From positions 139,931-203,930 of the forward strand of contig NZ_JACHCI010000006.1 in NCBI RefSeq assembly GCF_014200675.1: a stretch of DNA of 64,000 nucleotides, written 5' to 3'. The position numbers were made by a program, and so were the translations under genes. The stretch's first letter is position 1. Each line of letters opens with the position of its first letter. Below, piece by piece: positions 1-9,043 of the stretch. This DNA is from Janthinobacterium saanense (GTDB lineage Bacteria; Pseudomonadota; Gammaproteobacteria; Burkholderiales; Burkholderiaceae_D). The notes below the pieces were generated by a model. It ran no database searches and was not told the origin of the DNA. It saw only the letters and a list, made by a program, of their open reading frames with translations.

Positions 1-1033
1 GGGCCTGATCGTGTTTTTCGCCATCGCCACGCCCTGGTTCGTGCTGGTCGGCCTGCGCAATCCCGAGCAGCCGCACTTCTTCTTCATCCACGAGCACCTG
101 GAACGTTTCCTGAAAAAAGGCCACCAGCGCGAAGGCGCCTGGTACTACTTCCTGGTGCTGCTGATACCCGGCATCCTGCCGTGGATAGGCGTGCTGCCGC
201 AAAGTATCGCTGCCTCCTTCAAGCGCCAGGACGGCGCCTTCCAGCCCCGTTTGATGGTGCTGATCTGGGCCGTCTTCATTTTCTTCTTCTTCAGCTATTC
301 GACTTCCAAGTTGCCCGGCTACATCGTGCCCGTCTTCCCTGCGCTGGCCCTGCTGATCGCGCTGTACCTGGAATCGGCATCGCGCCGCCAGCGCATGCTG
401 GCCGCCGGCCTGCTGACGGCCCTGGGCCTGGCCGTGCTGGTGATCGTGCCGTTCGCCTTCCAGCACGCCAGCGCACGCGACCCGCTGGAACTGGCTGCAC
501 TGAAAGGCTATCAGCCGTGGGTGATGGCGGCCGGCTTCTTCGCTCTGGCGGGCGGCGCCCTGGCCCTGCTGCATGCACGCCAGCTGCGCCGCGACATGAC
601 GGTGCTGACGATAGCTGGCGCCGGCTTCCTGGCTACGCACTGCATCCTGGCCGGTTCCGAACTGTATGGCCAGAACCGTGCCGGCACCGATCTGCTGCCG
701 CAGATCCAGGCCGAACTCAGTGCCGACACCAAGATCTATTCGGTGGGCATTTATGAACAATCGCTGACGTATTACTTGCAGCGCCCGGTGATCCTGGTCG
801 ACTATTGGGATGAATTCACCTTCGGCCTGGAACAGCAGCCTGAGCTGTCACTGCCGAAAGTCGAGCAATTTGTCGCGCAATGGACGCGCGATGCGGCCAA
901 CGGCGTACGCGACGTGGCCATCATCAGCCACGACCAGTACAAGCAGTTGCAACAGCAAGGCGTGCCGATGCGGCTGGTGGCGCAAGATGCGCGCCGCATG
1001 GTGATTGCCAACAATATCGTTGTTGGCAAATAG
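1..1033 (+). CDS. arnT: ArnT-type lipid A aminoarabinose transferase, 3' part
   Basis: C-terminal part of an inner-membrane ArnT-like glycosyltransferase; the gene starts before the window and its frame is open from base 2. ArnT moves 4-amino-4-deoxy-L-arabinose from undecaprenyl phosphate to lipid A phosphates, which lowers polymyxin binding. The visible 343 residues contain at least five hydrophobic segments and the SKLPGYIVP signature seen between membrane helices in the PMT/ArnT superfamily, then a soluble tail. The arnB, arnC, arnA and arnD genes follow on the same strand after 206 bases, which is the main reason to prefer ArnT over another PMT-family enzyme. A 9-bp hairpin stands right after its stop. 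Confidence 0.8.
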   Translation, partial: GLIVFFAIATPWFVLVGLRNPEQPHFFFIHEHLERFLKKGHQREGAWYYFLVLLIPGILPWIGVLPQSIAASFKRQDGAFQPRLMVLIWAVFIFFFFSYSTSKLPGYIVPVFPALALLIALYLESASRRQRMLAAGLLTALGLAVLVIVPFAFQHASARDPLELAALKGYQPWVMAAGFFALAGGALALLHARQLRRDMTVLTIAGAGFLATHCILAGSELYGQNRAGTDLLPQIQAELSADTKIYSVGIYEQSLTYYLQRPVILVDYWDEFTFGLEQQPELSLPKVEQFVAQWTRDAANGVRDVAIISHDQYKQLQQQGVPMRLVAQDARRMVIANNIVVGK

Positions 1034-1058
1034 CAAAAACCTCTGTTTGCCCAATCTG

Positions 1059-1082
1059 ATCCGGGACCAGCGCGTCCCGGAT
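1059..1082 (+). terminator. hairpin after arnT
   Basis: A perfect 9-bp inverted repeat (ATCCGGGAC, 6-nt loop, GTCCCGGAT) begins 26 bases after the arnT stop. No T-run follows, so it may be an attenuating or mRNA-stabilising hairpin rather than an intrinsic terminator. It lies between arnT and arnB. Confidence 0.4.
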
Positions 1083-1239
1083 GTTTGGCCATCACGCCCG
1101 GGCGCTACGGAAACTGCCGCGCCACCACCCCGAATAAAGCTATAAAATAGCGTTGCCTGCCAGCGGACACGGATCACGCTGGCAACAATCACAATAATAC
1201 GGCCTACACCATAAAACCCAAGAACAAGACGAGTGCCCC

Positions 1240-2376
1240 ATGACCTCTGCCCTGCCCTTTTTGCCATTTTCCAAACCCACTATCGATGAAGCCACCATCG
1301 CCGCCGTCGGCGAGGTGCTGCGCTCTGGCTGGATTACCAGCGGGCCAAAAGTGCAAGCCTTCGAAGCACAACTGTCCGAGTACTTTGGCGGCCGCCCCGT
1401 GCGCACCTTCAATTCCGGCACCTGCACCATGGAAATCGCCCTGCGCATCGCCGGCATAGGCCCTGGCGATGAAGTCATCACCACGCCCATCTCGTGGGTG
1501 GCCACCGCCAACGTCATCATCGAAGTGGGCGCCACGCCGGTGTTTGCCGATATCGACCCGGTCACGCGCAATATCGACCTCGACAAGCTGGAAGCGGCCA
1601 TCACGCCGAGAACCCGCGCCATCATCCCCGTCTACCTGTCGGGCTTGCCGGTCGACATGGACCGCCTGTACGCGATTGCCGACAAATACAAGCTGCGCGT
1701 GGTGGAAGACGCCGCGCAAGCATTTGGTTCCGAGTGGAAAGGCAAGCGCATCGGCGCGTTTGGCGACTTCGTGTCCTTCAGCTTCCAGGCCAATAAAAAC
1801 CTCACCACCGGTGAAGGCGGCGCGCTGGTGCTGAACAACCTGGAAGAAGCCAGGCTGGCCGAAAAATACCGCTTGCAAGGCGTTACCCGCAGCGGCGTCG
1901 ATGGCATCGATGTCGATGTGCTGGGCGGCAAATACAATATGAGCGACATCATGGCTGCCATCGGCCTGGGCCAGTTCGCCAATATCGAAGCGATCACGGC
2001 ACACCGCCGCAGCCTGGCGCGTCATTATTTTGCACAGTTCGGCAGCGATTTCGAGGCACAGAGCGGTGCGCAATTGCCGGTAGCCGACTTTGAAAACAGC
2101 AACTGGCATTTGTTCCAGATCATCCTGCCCGACAACGGCCCCGGCACGCGCGCGGCCTTCATGCAGAAAATGGCGGAACAGAATGTGGGAACCGGCTACC
2201 ATTACTCGCCCATCCATTTGTTCACCATGTACCGCGAGCGCGGCTTCACGGAAGGCATGTTCCCCGTTGCCGAAAAAATCGGCTACCTGACCGTGACCCT
2301 GCCGATGTTCTACGCCATGACGAAGCAGGACGTGGAACGCGCCGTCGCCACAGTCAAATCCATCCTCATCAAGTGA
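1240..2376 (+). CDS. arnB: UDP-Ara4N aminotransferase ArnB (DegT/DnrJ/EryC1/StrS family)
   Basis: PLP-dependent aminotransferase that converts the UDP-4-keto-pentose made by the ArnA dehydrogenase into UDP-4-amino-4-deoxy-L-arabinose, with glutamate as amino donor, in the cytoplasm. At 378 residues it has the usual ArnB length. The PLP lysine is Lys186 in SFQANKNLTTGEGG, and the pyridine-binding Asp157 lies in VVEDAAQAFG. The N-terminal GxWITSGPKV stretch is typical of sugar aminotransferases. It is the first gene of a tight run (arnB, arnC, arnA-FT, arnA-DH, arnD) with overlaps or very short gaps. A weak GACGAG ribosome site precedes the ATG. Family membership is certain; the substrate is inferred from the operon. 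Confidence 0.9.
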   Translation: MTSALPFLPFSKPTIDEATIAAVGEVLRSGWITSGPKVQAFEAQLSEYFGGRPVRTFNSGTCTMEIALRIAGIGPGDEVITTPISWVATANVIIEVGATPVFADIDPVTRNIDLDKLEAAITPRTRAIIPVYLSGLPVDMDRLYAIADKYKLRVVEDAAQAFGSEWKGKRIGAFGDFVSFSFQANKNLTTGEGGALVLNNLEEARLAEKYRLQGVTRSGVDGIDVDVLGGKYNMSDIMAAIGLGQFANIEAITAHRRSLARHYFAQFGSDFEAQSGAQLPVADFENSNWHLFQIILPDNGPGTRAAFMQKMAEQNVGTGYHYSPIHLFTMYRERGFTEGMFPVAEKIGYLTVTLPMFYAMTKQDVERAVATVKSILIK

Positions 2377-2387
2377 GCAGCGTGCCG

Positions 2388-3383
2388 ATGAAACCTGAAC
2401 TGTCCATTATCATTCCAATTTACAACGAACAGGATGGCCTGGCCGCCCTGTTCGCGCGCCTGTATCCGGCCCTCGACGCCCTGCAGACCAGCTATGAAAT
2501 CATCTTCATCAACGACGGCAGCCGCGACAATTCGGTGGCTATCCTGGCCGAACAGTTCCGCCAGCGTCCCGATGTGACGCGGGTGGTGCTGTTTAACGGC
2601 AATTATGGCCAGCACATGGCCATCCTGGCCGGCTTTGAAGCCTCGCGCGGCCAGATCATGATCACGCTCGACGCCGACCTGCAAAACCCGCCCGAGGAAA
2701 TCGGCAATCTGGTGGCAAAGATGCGCGAAGGCTACGACTACGTCGGTTCGATCCGCCGCAAGCGCCAGGATTCGGCCTGGCGCACGCTGGCCTCGAAAAT
2801 GATGAACCGCCTGCGTGAAAAGATCACGAATATCAAGATCACCGACCAGGGCAATATGCTGCGCGCCTATGGCCGTAATGTGATCGACCTGGTCAACCAG
2901 TGCGCCGAAGTCAATACCTTCGTGCCGGCGCTGGCCTACACCTTTGCCCGCAAGCCGACGGAAATTACCGTCGAGCACGAGGAACGTTCGGCCGGCGAAT
3001 CGAAATACTCGCTGTATAGCTTGATCCGCCTCAATTTCGACCTGGTGACGGGCTTTTCGCTGGTGCCGCTGCAAATCTTTTCCATGCTGGGCATGGCGCT
3101 GTCGCTGGGTTCGGCCCTGCTGGTGGTATTCCTGCTGATACGCCGCTTCCTGCTGGGCGCGGAAGCCGAAGGCGTGTTTACGCTGTTCGCGATCGCCTTC
3201 TTCTTCATGGGCGTGATTCTGTTCGGCATCGGCCTGGTGGGCGAATACGTGGGCCGCATCTTCCAGCAAGTGCGCGCGCGCCCACGCTACGTGGTGCAGA
3301 CCATCTTGCAGGACGGCATGGTCCAGGCAGAATCGGAAGCGCCATCGTATGTGCGCCTGGACAAGCGCCAGGTGAGCCGCTGA
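2388..3383 (+). CDS. arnC: Undecaprenyl-phosphate Ara4FN transferase ArnC (GT2)
   Basis: Family 2 glycosyltransferase that attaches formylated aminoarabinose to undecaprenyl phosphate at the inner face of the membrane. The GT-A fold begins at LSIIIPIYNEQ; NDGSRDNS and the metal-binding DADLQNPPEE are clear. Two C-terminal hydrophobic hairpins (about residues 225-255 and 265-290) anchor it, as in DPM1/ArnC-type enzymes. The ATG at 2388 gives a natural N-terminus; an in-frame GTG at 2373 overlaps the arnB stop and would add five residues, and neither has a strong ribosome site. The gene ends at the ATG of the next gene, so the two are probably translationally coupled. Confidence 0.88.
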   Translation: MKPELSIIIPIYNEQDGLAALFARLYPALDALQTSYEIIFINDGSRDNSVAILAEQFRQRPDVTRVVLFNGNYGQHMAILAGFEASRGQIMITLDADLQNPPEEIGNLVAKMREGYDYVGSIRRKRQDSAWRTLASKMMNRLREKITNIKITDQGNMLRAYGRNVIDLVNQCAEVNTFVPALAYTFARKPTEITVEHEERSAGESKYSLYSLIRLNFDLVTGFSLVPLQIFSMLGMALSLGSALLVVFLLIRRFLLGAEAEGVFTLFAIAFFFMGVILFGIGLVGEYVGRIFQQVRARPRYVVQTILQDGMVQAESEAPSYVRLDKRQVSR

Positions 3384-4291
3384 TGCGCGCCGTCGTTTTT
3401 GGCTACCACAACGTGGGCGTGCGCTGCATCAAGGTGCTGCTGGCCGGCGGCGTGGATATCGCCCTGGTCGTCACGCATGAAGACAGCCCCACGGAAAACC
3501 TGTGGTTCGAGTCCGTCGTCAGCCTGTGCCAGGCCGAAGGCATCCCCTACATCACGCCAGCCGACGCCCGCTCGCCGGAACTGCTGGCGCAAGTGCAGCA
3601 GGCGCAGCCGGACATGCTGTTCAGTTTTTACTACCGCAACATGTTGCCGGCTAGCATACTGGAAGTCGCTCCCGCCTATAATATGCACGGCTCGCTGCTG
3701 CCGCAATTCCGTGGCCGCGCTCCCGTCAACTGGGCGGTGCTGCATGGCGCCACGGAAACTGGCGCCACCTTGCATGAAATGACGGTCAAGCCGGACGCGG
3801 GCGCCATCGTGGCGCAGACGGCCGTGCCGATCTTGCCCGACGACACGGCGTTTGAAGTGTTTGGCAAAGTCACCGTGGCCGCCGAACAAACCCTGTGGAA
3901 CGTGCTGCCTGCCTTGCTGGACGGTACGGCGCCGCGCCAGCTGAACGATTTGCGCCAGGGCGGCTACTTCGGCGGACGCAAGCCGGAAGATGGCCGCATC
4001 GACTGGACCTTGCCTGCGCAACAAGTGTACAACTTGCACCGCGCCGTGGCGCCGCCGTATCCAGGCGCCTTTACCGAAGTAAATAATGTCGTTTACATTA
4101 TCGAAAAAGCCCGTTTGAGCCTGCGTCCTGCGGGAAGTTTGCCACCGGGCTTGGCAGTAGTGGATAATTGCATCTTTGGCGTTTGCGGAGACGGCCACAT
4201 GCTTGCCATTTCCGCATTGACGGCTGGCGACGCAGCGATTTCCGCTGCACAGCTGCAAAGCCGCCTGGCCGCCCCCGTCAGCGCACACTGA
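3383..4291 (+). CDS. arnA: ArnA formyltransferase half (stand-alone)
   Basis: 302-residue protein equivalent to the N-terminal half of enterobacterial ArnA, which formylates UDP-L-Ara4N from N10-formyltetrahydrofolate. The catalytic triad of the formyltransferase family is visible: Asn100 and His102 in YNMHGSLLPQFRGRAP, and Asp138 in VKPDAGAIV, almost at the E. coli ArnA numbering (102, 104, 140). In E. coli this domain is fused to the decarboxylase; here it is a separate gene whose ATG overlaps the arnC stop, and the dehydrogenase gene follows after 21 bases. A methionyl-tRNA formyltransferase is unlikely given the operon and the domain length. Confidence 0.88.
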   Translation: MRAVVFGYHNVGVRCIKVLLAGGVDIALVVTHEDSPTENLWFESVVSLCQAEGIPYITPADARSPELLAQVQQAQPDMLFSFYYRNMLPASILEVAPAYNMHGSLLPQFRGRAPVNWAVLHGATETGATLHEMTVKPDAGAIVAQTAVPILPDDTAFEVFGKVTVAAEQTLWNVLPALLDGTAPRQLNDLRQGGYFGGRKPEDGRIDWTLPAQQVYNLHRAVAPPYPGAFTEVNNVVYIIEKARLSLRPAGSLPPGLAVVDNCIFGVCGDGHMLAISALTAGDAAISAAQLQSRLAAPVSAH

Positions 4292-4312
4292 ACATTACAT
4301 AGAGAATCTCAT

Positions 4313-5365
4313 ATGAAAAAAGTCCTCATCTTAGGCGTCAACGGCTTCATCGGCCACCACCTGTCCAAACGCATCCTGGAAACCACCGACTGGCATGTCT
4401 ATGGCATGGACATGAACACGGACCGCATCACCGAACTGCTGGACAACGAAGCGTATAAATCGCGCATGCACTTCTTCGAAGGCGACATCACGATCAACAA
4501 GGAATGGGTGGAATACCACGTCAAGAAATGCGACGTGATCCTGCCGCTGGTAGCCATTGCCACGCCATCGACCTACGTCAAGCAACCGCTGCGCGTATTC
4601 GAACTGGACTTCGAAGCCAACCTGCCTATCGTGCGTTCGGCCGCCAAATACGGCAAGCACCTGGTCTTCCCATCGACTTCGGAAGTGTATGGCATGTGCC
4701 ACGACGAAGAGTTCGATCCGGAAAACTCGGAACTGATCTGCGGCCCGATCAACAAACCGCGCTGGATCTACTCGAACGCCAAGCAATTGATGGATCGCGT
4801 GATCTGGGGCTACGGCATGGAAGGCTTGAACTTTACGCTGTTCCGTCCATTCAACTGGATCGGCGCCGGCCTGGACTCGATCCACACGCCTAAAGAAGGT
4901 TCTTCGCGCGTCGTGACGCAGTTCTTTGGCCATATCGTACGCGGTGAAAACATCTCGCTGGTCGATGGCGGCGCGCAAAAACGTGCGTTCACTTACATCG
5001 ATGACGGTATCGATGCGCTGATCCGCATCATCGCCAACAAGAATGGCGTAGCCAGCGGCAAGATCTACAACATCGGCAACCCGACCAACAACTATTCGAT
5101 CCGCGAACTGGCCGGCATGATGCTGACCCTGGCTGCCGAATATCCGGAATACGCCGAAGGCGCGAAACACGTAAAAATCGTGGAAACGACCTCGGGCGCC
5201 TACTATGGCGCCGGTTACCAGGACGTGCAGAACCGCGTGCCGAAAATCACCAATACCTGCGAAGAGCTGGGCTGGGCGCCGACCACCACCATGGCCGATT
5301 CGCTGCGCAACATTTTCGACGCCTACCGCAGCCAGGTAGCCCAAGCCAAAGCCCTGATGGATTAA
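4313..5365 (+). CDS. arnA: ArnA UDP-glucuronate decarboxylase half (stand-alone)
   Basis: 350-residue NAD-dependent SDR-family enzyme matching the C-terminal half of ArnA, which oxidises and decarboxylates UDP-glucuronic acid to UDP-4-keto-pentose. The Rossmann motif GVNGFIG is at residues 8-14. Catalytic STSE is at 121-124 and the YxxxK pair is Tyr153/Lys157 in YSNAKQ; the RAFTYIDDG stretch carries the arginine used in decarboxylation in this family. A clear leader sequence (AGAGAATCTCAT) precedes the ATG. The stop overlaps the arnD start in a TAATG arrangement. Together with the preceding gene it replaces the bifunctional ArnA of enteric bacteria. Confidence 0.9.
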   Translation: MKKVLILGVNGFIGHHLSKRILETTDWHVYGMDMNTDRITELLDNEAYKSRMHFFEGDITINKEWVEYHVKKCDVILPLVAIATPSTYVKQPLRVFELDFEANLPIVRSAAKYGKHLVFPSTSEVYGMCHDEEFDPENSELICGPINKPRWIYSNAKQLMDRVIWGYGMEGLNFTLFRPFNWIGAGLDSIHTPKEGSSRVVTQFFGHIVRGENISLVDGGAQKRAFTYIDDGIDALIRIIANKNGVASGKIYNIGNPTNNYSIRELAGMMLTLAAEYPEYAEGAKHVKIVETTSGAYYGAGYQDVQNRVPKITNTCEELGWAPTTTMADSLRNIFDAYRSQVAQAKALMD

Positions 5366-6324
5366 TGTTGAGCAAGCCCTTACTGACCCTGAAAATCGAC
5401 GTCGATACCTATCGCGGCACGCGTGAAGGCATGGGCAAGCTGGTGCGCATGCTGGCCGCGCACCAGGCCCGCGCCACCTTTTTGTTTTCGCTGGGCCCCG
5501 ACCATACGGGATGGGCCTTGCGGCGCGCGCTGAGACCTGGCTTTTTCAGCAAGGTGTCGCGCACTTCGGTGGTCGAGCACTATGGCTTGAAAACATTGAT
5601 GTACGGCACATTGCTTCCCGGCCCCGATATCGGCAAGCAATGTGTGCAAGAACTGCGCGCCGTGCGCGATGCCGGCTTTGAATGCGGCATCCACACCTGG
5701 GATCACACCTTGTGGCAAGACAACGTTGCCAAGCGCGGCGCTGCCTGGACCATCGGCATGATGCGCAAGGCCGCCACCCGCTATCAGCAAGTGTTCGGAA
5801 CAGAGCCGCACACGCATGGCGCGGCCGGCTGGCAAATGAATGTCAGCGCCTTTGTCGAACATGACACGGCAGGCTACCGCTATGCCTCCGATGGCCGCGC
5901 CATCCTCGATGAGCGCGGTGCAATGGTGTATCCGGGCAATGGTCCGCACCGTCTGCGCAATGGCAATACCTTGCTCAAATGCGTGCAATTGCCCACTACC
6001 CTGCCCACCCTGGATGAGCTGCTGGGCTGCGAAATCGATGGCAAGACGCTCTCAACGGCCAATGTCGCCGAGCATATCCTGGCGTTGACGGCAGAAAATC
6101 GCCGCGACCATGTGTATACCTTGCATGCGGAACTTGAAGGACAGAAACTTGCCCCCATTTTCGAGCAGTTGCTGACAGGCTGGAAAGCCCAGGGCTATGA
6201 ATTCGCCTCCATGGGCGATTATTATGAAAAAGTAAAAGACACGGAATTGCCCATCTGCCCCGTCACCTGGGGTGAACTGCCAGGCCGTTCGGGACGCCTG
6301 ATTGTGCAGGGCAAAGCTGCCTGA
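5365..6324 (+). CDS. arnD: ArnD deformylase (polysaccharide deacetylase family)
   Basis: 319-residue NodB-fold deacetylase that removes the formyl group from undecaprenyl-phosphate-Ara4FN before the lipid is flipped and used by ArnT. The metal and catalytic residues of the family are visible: LKIDVDTYRGTREGM (Asp12 and Asp14) and the His-rich GIHTWDHTLWQ. It starts inside the stop of the dehydrogenase gene (TAATG), which implies translational coupling. It is the last gene of the arn run; a peroxiredoxin gene follows after 74 bases. ArnE and ArnF flippase genes are not seen in this window and may lie upstream or elsewhere. Confidence 0.88.
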   Translation: MLSKPLLTLKIDVDTYRGTREGMGKLVRMLAAHQARATFLFSLGPDHTGWALRRALRPGFFSKVSRTSVVEHYGLKTLMYGTLLPGPDIGKQCVQELRAVRDAGFECGIHTWDHTLWQDNVAKRGAAWTIGMMRKAATRYQQVFGTEPHTHGAAGWQMNVSAFVEHDTAGYRYASDGRAILDERGAMVYPGNGPHRLRNGNTLLKCVQLPTTLPTLDELLGCEIDGKTLSTANVAEHILALTAENRRDHVYTLHAELEGQKLAPIFEQLLTGWKAQGYEFASMGDYYEKVKDTELPICPVTWGELPGRSGRLIVQGKAA

Positions 6325-6398
6325 ATGTTGTATTGTTCCACCTGGATGCGTTGCCAGGATAAAAACAGCGCTGATGATCACCGTTCAGGAGAGAACCT

Positions 6399-6869
6399 GT
6401 GGCTGATAGCCAATCCCTCGTAAGCCTACCCGACTTTAGCGCCGCCATGACCAGCGGCAAAACCTTTCAGTTGCTGGGCCGTCCAGCCAAGACCACGGTG
6501 CTGTTTTTTTACCCAAAAGACAACACTCCAGGTTGCACGACTGAAAACATGGCCTTCCGCGACGCGCATCCGCAATTTCTCGCCGCCGGCGCGGAAATCT
6601 ATGGCATCAGCCGCGATTCCCTGCGCTCGCACGAGAATTTCAAAGCCAAGCTGGAACTGCCGTTCGAATTGATTTCCGATCCGGACGAAGCCGTTTGCCT
6701 GCTGTTCAACGTCATGAAGATGAAACAGATGTATGGCAAGACGGTACGCGGTGTCGAGCGCAGTACGTTTATTATTGACGCAAAGGGCCGATTGGTGAAA
6801 GAATGGAGAGGCGTGAAGGTCGCCACTCACGTAGAAGAAGTGCTGGAATTCGTAGCGCATCTGAACTGA
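6399..6869 (+). CDS. Peroxiredoxin (Bcp/PrxQ-like)
   Basis: 156-residue thiol peroxidase of the AhpC/TSA superfamily, reducing hydroperoxides in the cytoplasm. The peroxidatic cysteine is Cys46 in PKDNTPGCTTEN. In the classical E. coli Bcp the resolving cysteine lies five residues later; here that position is Met51. The only other cysteine seen is in EAVCLLFN near residue 106, so it is either a 1-Cys enzyme or resolves by another route. It starts at GTG with a good AGGAGA ribosome site 8 bases upstream. The phoH gene follows, an arrangement common in betaproteobacteria. Confidence 0.85.
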   Translation: MADSQSLVSLPDFSAAMTSGKTFQLLGRPAKTTVLFFYPKDNTPGCTTENMAFRDAHPQFLAAGAEIYGISRDSLRSHENFKAKLELPFELISDPDEAVCLLFNVMKMKQMYGKTVRGVERSTFIIDAKGRLVKEWRGVKVATHVEEVLEFVAHLN

Positions 6870-7167
6870 TCAGTTGATCGTATGCGTTGCCAGCTCTCAG
6901 CAAAAACGTCACTCAACCCGTCTTCCAGTTCACTGTACAGATCGCAATCTTGAGTCAACGCAACGCCTCTTCCCACTTCGCCAGACGGGCCTACCGCCCG
7001 CCACTGGCGCTCCTTCCCGGCCATCTGGCCGGCCTGTCGGCAGTCATATCGTCCCTTAACATTCGTCCAGTATCCATTGTTGTTCATCGCATCGACCCCA
7101 TGAGACGCCGCCAGAAGCTGGCTGCCCGTGGGCGATTCATTCCAGAAATTTTTTGATTGAGATCCTG
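6870..7167. other. intergenic gap before phoH
   Basis: 298 bases between the peroxiredoxin stop and the phoH ATG. No tRNA-like fold, strong terminator or clear promoter pair was seen. Short open frames here have no ribosome sites or recognisable motifs. It presumably holds the phoH promoter and leader. Confidence 0.4.
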
Positions 7168-8970
7168 ATGCCACTGCCAAAAATACCTAGCAAGCCAGCC
7201 ACCATCCTGGCAACACAAGATTACCCAACCGCAGGCGCCGCGCGCCCGGCCGGCAAGAGCCCGGCTGCCAAGAAAGTTGCAGCACCCGTCATTGAAGCGG
7301 CGCTGGCCGAAGTAGCCAAACCGGTACGCAATGCCGCCACCAAGATCAAGCAAGTAGCGGCCCTGATGGTCGCCAAGCCGGCGCCGGCCGCACAAGCAGC
7401 ACCAGCTGTCGCTGCACCAGCGCCTGCACCAAAGGCCAAGGCGCCGAGTGCCAAGGTCACGCCGATCAAGTCTGCGAAGCAGGCGGAACAGCCGCATCCA
7501 GCCAAGCACAAGGCCGTCGAAGTACAGCTGAAATCGTCGGCCAGCCGCGCCGCCGACCAGCGCGGCATCAGCAAGCTGTTCGTGCTCGACACCAATGTGC
7601 TGATGCACGATCCATCGTCGCTGTTCCGCTTCGAGGAACACGATGTCTACCTGCCGATGATGACCCTGGAAGAGCTGGACAACCACAAGAAGGGCATGAC
7701 GGAAGTCGCGCGCAACGCCCGCCAGGTGTCGCGCACGCTCGACGCCCTGATCAGCAATACGGATGACGACGCCATCGAGCAAGGCATCTTGCTGTCCAAA
7801 CTGGGCAACAAGGACGCCAAGGGCCGTTTGTTCTTCCAGACGCGTTTGCAAAGTGCCGATCTGCCTGCTGGCTTGCCAGTTGGCAAGGCCGATAACCAGA
7901 TCCTGGCCGTGGTGCGTTCGCTGGAATCGGAACAGGAAGGCCGCCCCGTGGTGCTGGTGTCGAAAGACATCAATATGCGCATCAAGGCGCGCGCGCTGGG
8001 CTTGCCGGCCGAAGATTACTTCAATGACCATGTGCTGGAAGACACGGACTTGCTGTATTCGGGCATCGTGCAATTGCCTGACGATTTCTGGAACAAGCAT
8101 GGCAAGGACATGGAATCCTGGCAAGAAAGCAAGAACGGCTACAGCTCCACCTTCTACCGCGTGACGGGTCCGTTCGTGCCTTCGATGCTGGTCAACCAGT
8201 TCATTTACCTGGAACCGAAAAACGGCGAAGCGCCGTTCTATGGCCAGGTGAAACAGATCAACGGCAAGACGGCCGTGCTGCAAACCTTGCGCGACTTCAG
8301 CCACACGAAAAACAATGTGTGGGGCGTAACGGCGCGCAACCGCGAGCAGAACTTCGCCCTGAACCTGCTGATGAATCCGGAATGCGACTTCGTCACCCTG
8401 CTGGGCCAGGCCGGTACCGGCAAGACCCTGCTGGCCCTGGCCGCCGGCCTGGCGCAAGTGCTGGAAACCAAGCTCTACAACGAAATCATCGTCACCCGCG
8501 TGACGGTGCCGGTCGGTGAAGACATCGGCTTCCTGCCAGGCACGGAAGAAGAAAAGATGTCGCCATGGATGGGCGCATTCGACGACAACCTGGAAGTGCT
8601 GAACAAGTCCGACTCCGATGGCGGCGAATGGGGCCGTGCGGCAACGCAAGACCTGATACGCTCGCGCATCAAGATCAAGTCGCTCAACTTCATGCGCGGC
8701 CGCACCTTCGTGAACAAGTTCCTGATCATCGATGAAGCGCAAAACCTGACGCCGAAACAGGTCAAGACCCTGGTCACGCGCGCCGGTCCCGGCACGAAAA
8801 TCCTGTGCCTGGGCAACATCGCCCAGATCGATACGCCTTACCTGACGGAAGGCTCGAGCGGCCTGACCTATGTGGTTGACCGCTTCAAGGGCTGGTCGCA
8901 CAGCGGTCACGTGACCCTGGCGCGTGGCGAGCGTTCGCGCCTGGCCGATCACGCCAGCGAAGTACTGTAA
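7168..8970 (+). CDS. PhoH-family ATPase with PIN domain
   Basis: 600-residue protein of the PIN-PhoH (YlaK/PhoH2) type. After an Ala/Pro/Lys-rich, low-complexity N-terminal extension of about 130 residues comes a PIN nuclease domain (LFVLDTNVLMHDP, with the acidic VLDTN start and EELDNHKKG) and then a PhoH ATPase with Walker A GQAGTGKTLLA and Walker B FLIIDEAQNL. Such proteins are RNA-dependent ATPases/helicases with RNase activity in the systems studied. The ATG at 7168 is preferred; an in-frame TTG at 7153 would add five residues. A strong terminator follows the stop, so it ends its transcription unit. Confidence 0.85.
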   Translation: MPLPKIPSKPATILATQDYPTAGAARPAGKSPAAKKVAAPVIEAALAEVAKPVRNAATKIKQVAALMVAKPAPAAQAAPAVAAPAPAPKAKAPSAKVTPIKSAKQAEQPHPAKHKAVEVQLKSSASRAADQRGISKLFVLDTNVLMHDPSSLFRFEEHDVYLPMMTLEELDNHKKGMTEVARNARQVSRTLDALISNTDDDAIEQGILLSKLGNKDAKGRLFFQTRLQSADLPAGLPVGKADNQILAVVRSLESEQEGRPVVLVSKDINMRIKARALGLPAEDYFNDHVLEDTDLLYSGIVQLPDDFWNKHGKDMESWQESKNGYSSTFYRVTGPFVPSMLVNQFIYLEPKNGEAPFYGQVKQINGKTAVLQTLRDFSHTKNNVWGVTARNREQNFALNLLMNPECDFVTLLGQAGTGKTLLALAAGLAQVLETKLYNEIIVTRVTVPVGEDIGFLPGTEEEKMSPWMGAFDDNLEVLNKSDSDGGEWGRAATQDLIRSRIKIKSLNFMRGRTFVNKFLIIDEAQNLTPKQVKTLVTRAGPGTKILCLGNIAQIDTPYLTEGSSGLTYVVDRFKGWSHSGHVTLARGERSRLADHASEVL

Positions 8971-9006
8971 GCATAGCCACCGCGGCACAAGCCGCAGTTG
9001 CAAACA

Positions 9007-9043
9007 AAAGCCCCGCTGGCAGCGATGCCAGCGGGGCTTTTTT
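9007..9043 (+). terminator. intrinsic terminator after phoH
   Basis: Perfect 11-bp stem (CCCCGCTGGCA, 4-nt loop, TGCCAGCGGGG) flanked by A-run and T-run, 40 bases after the phoH stop. The following 210 bases up to the aldehyde dehydrogenase stop contain no gene that can be supported. Confidence 0.92.
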
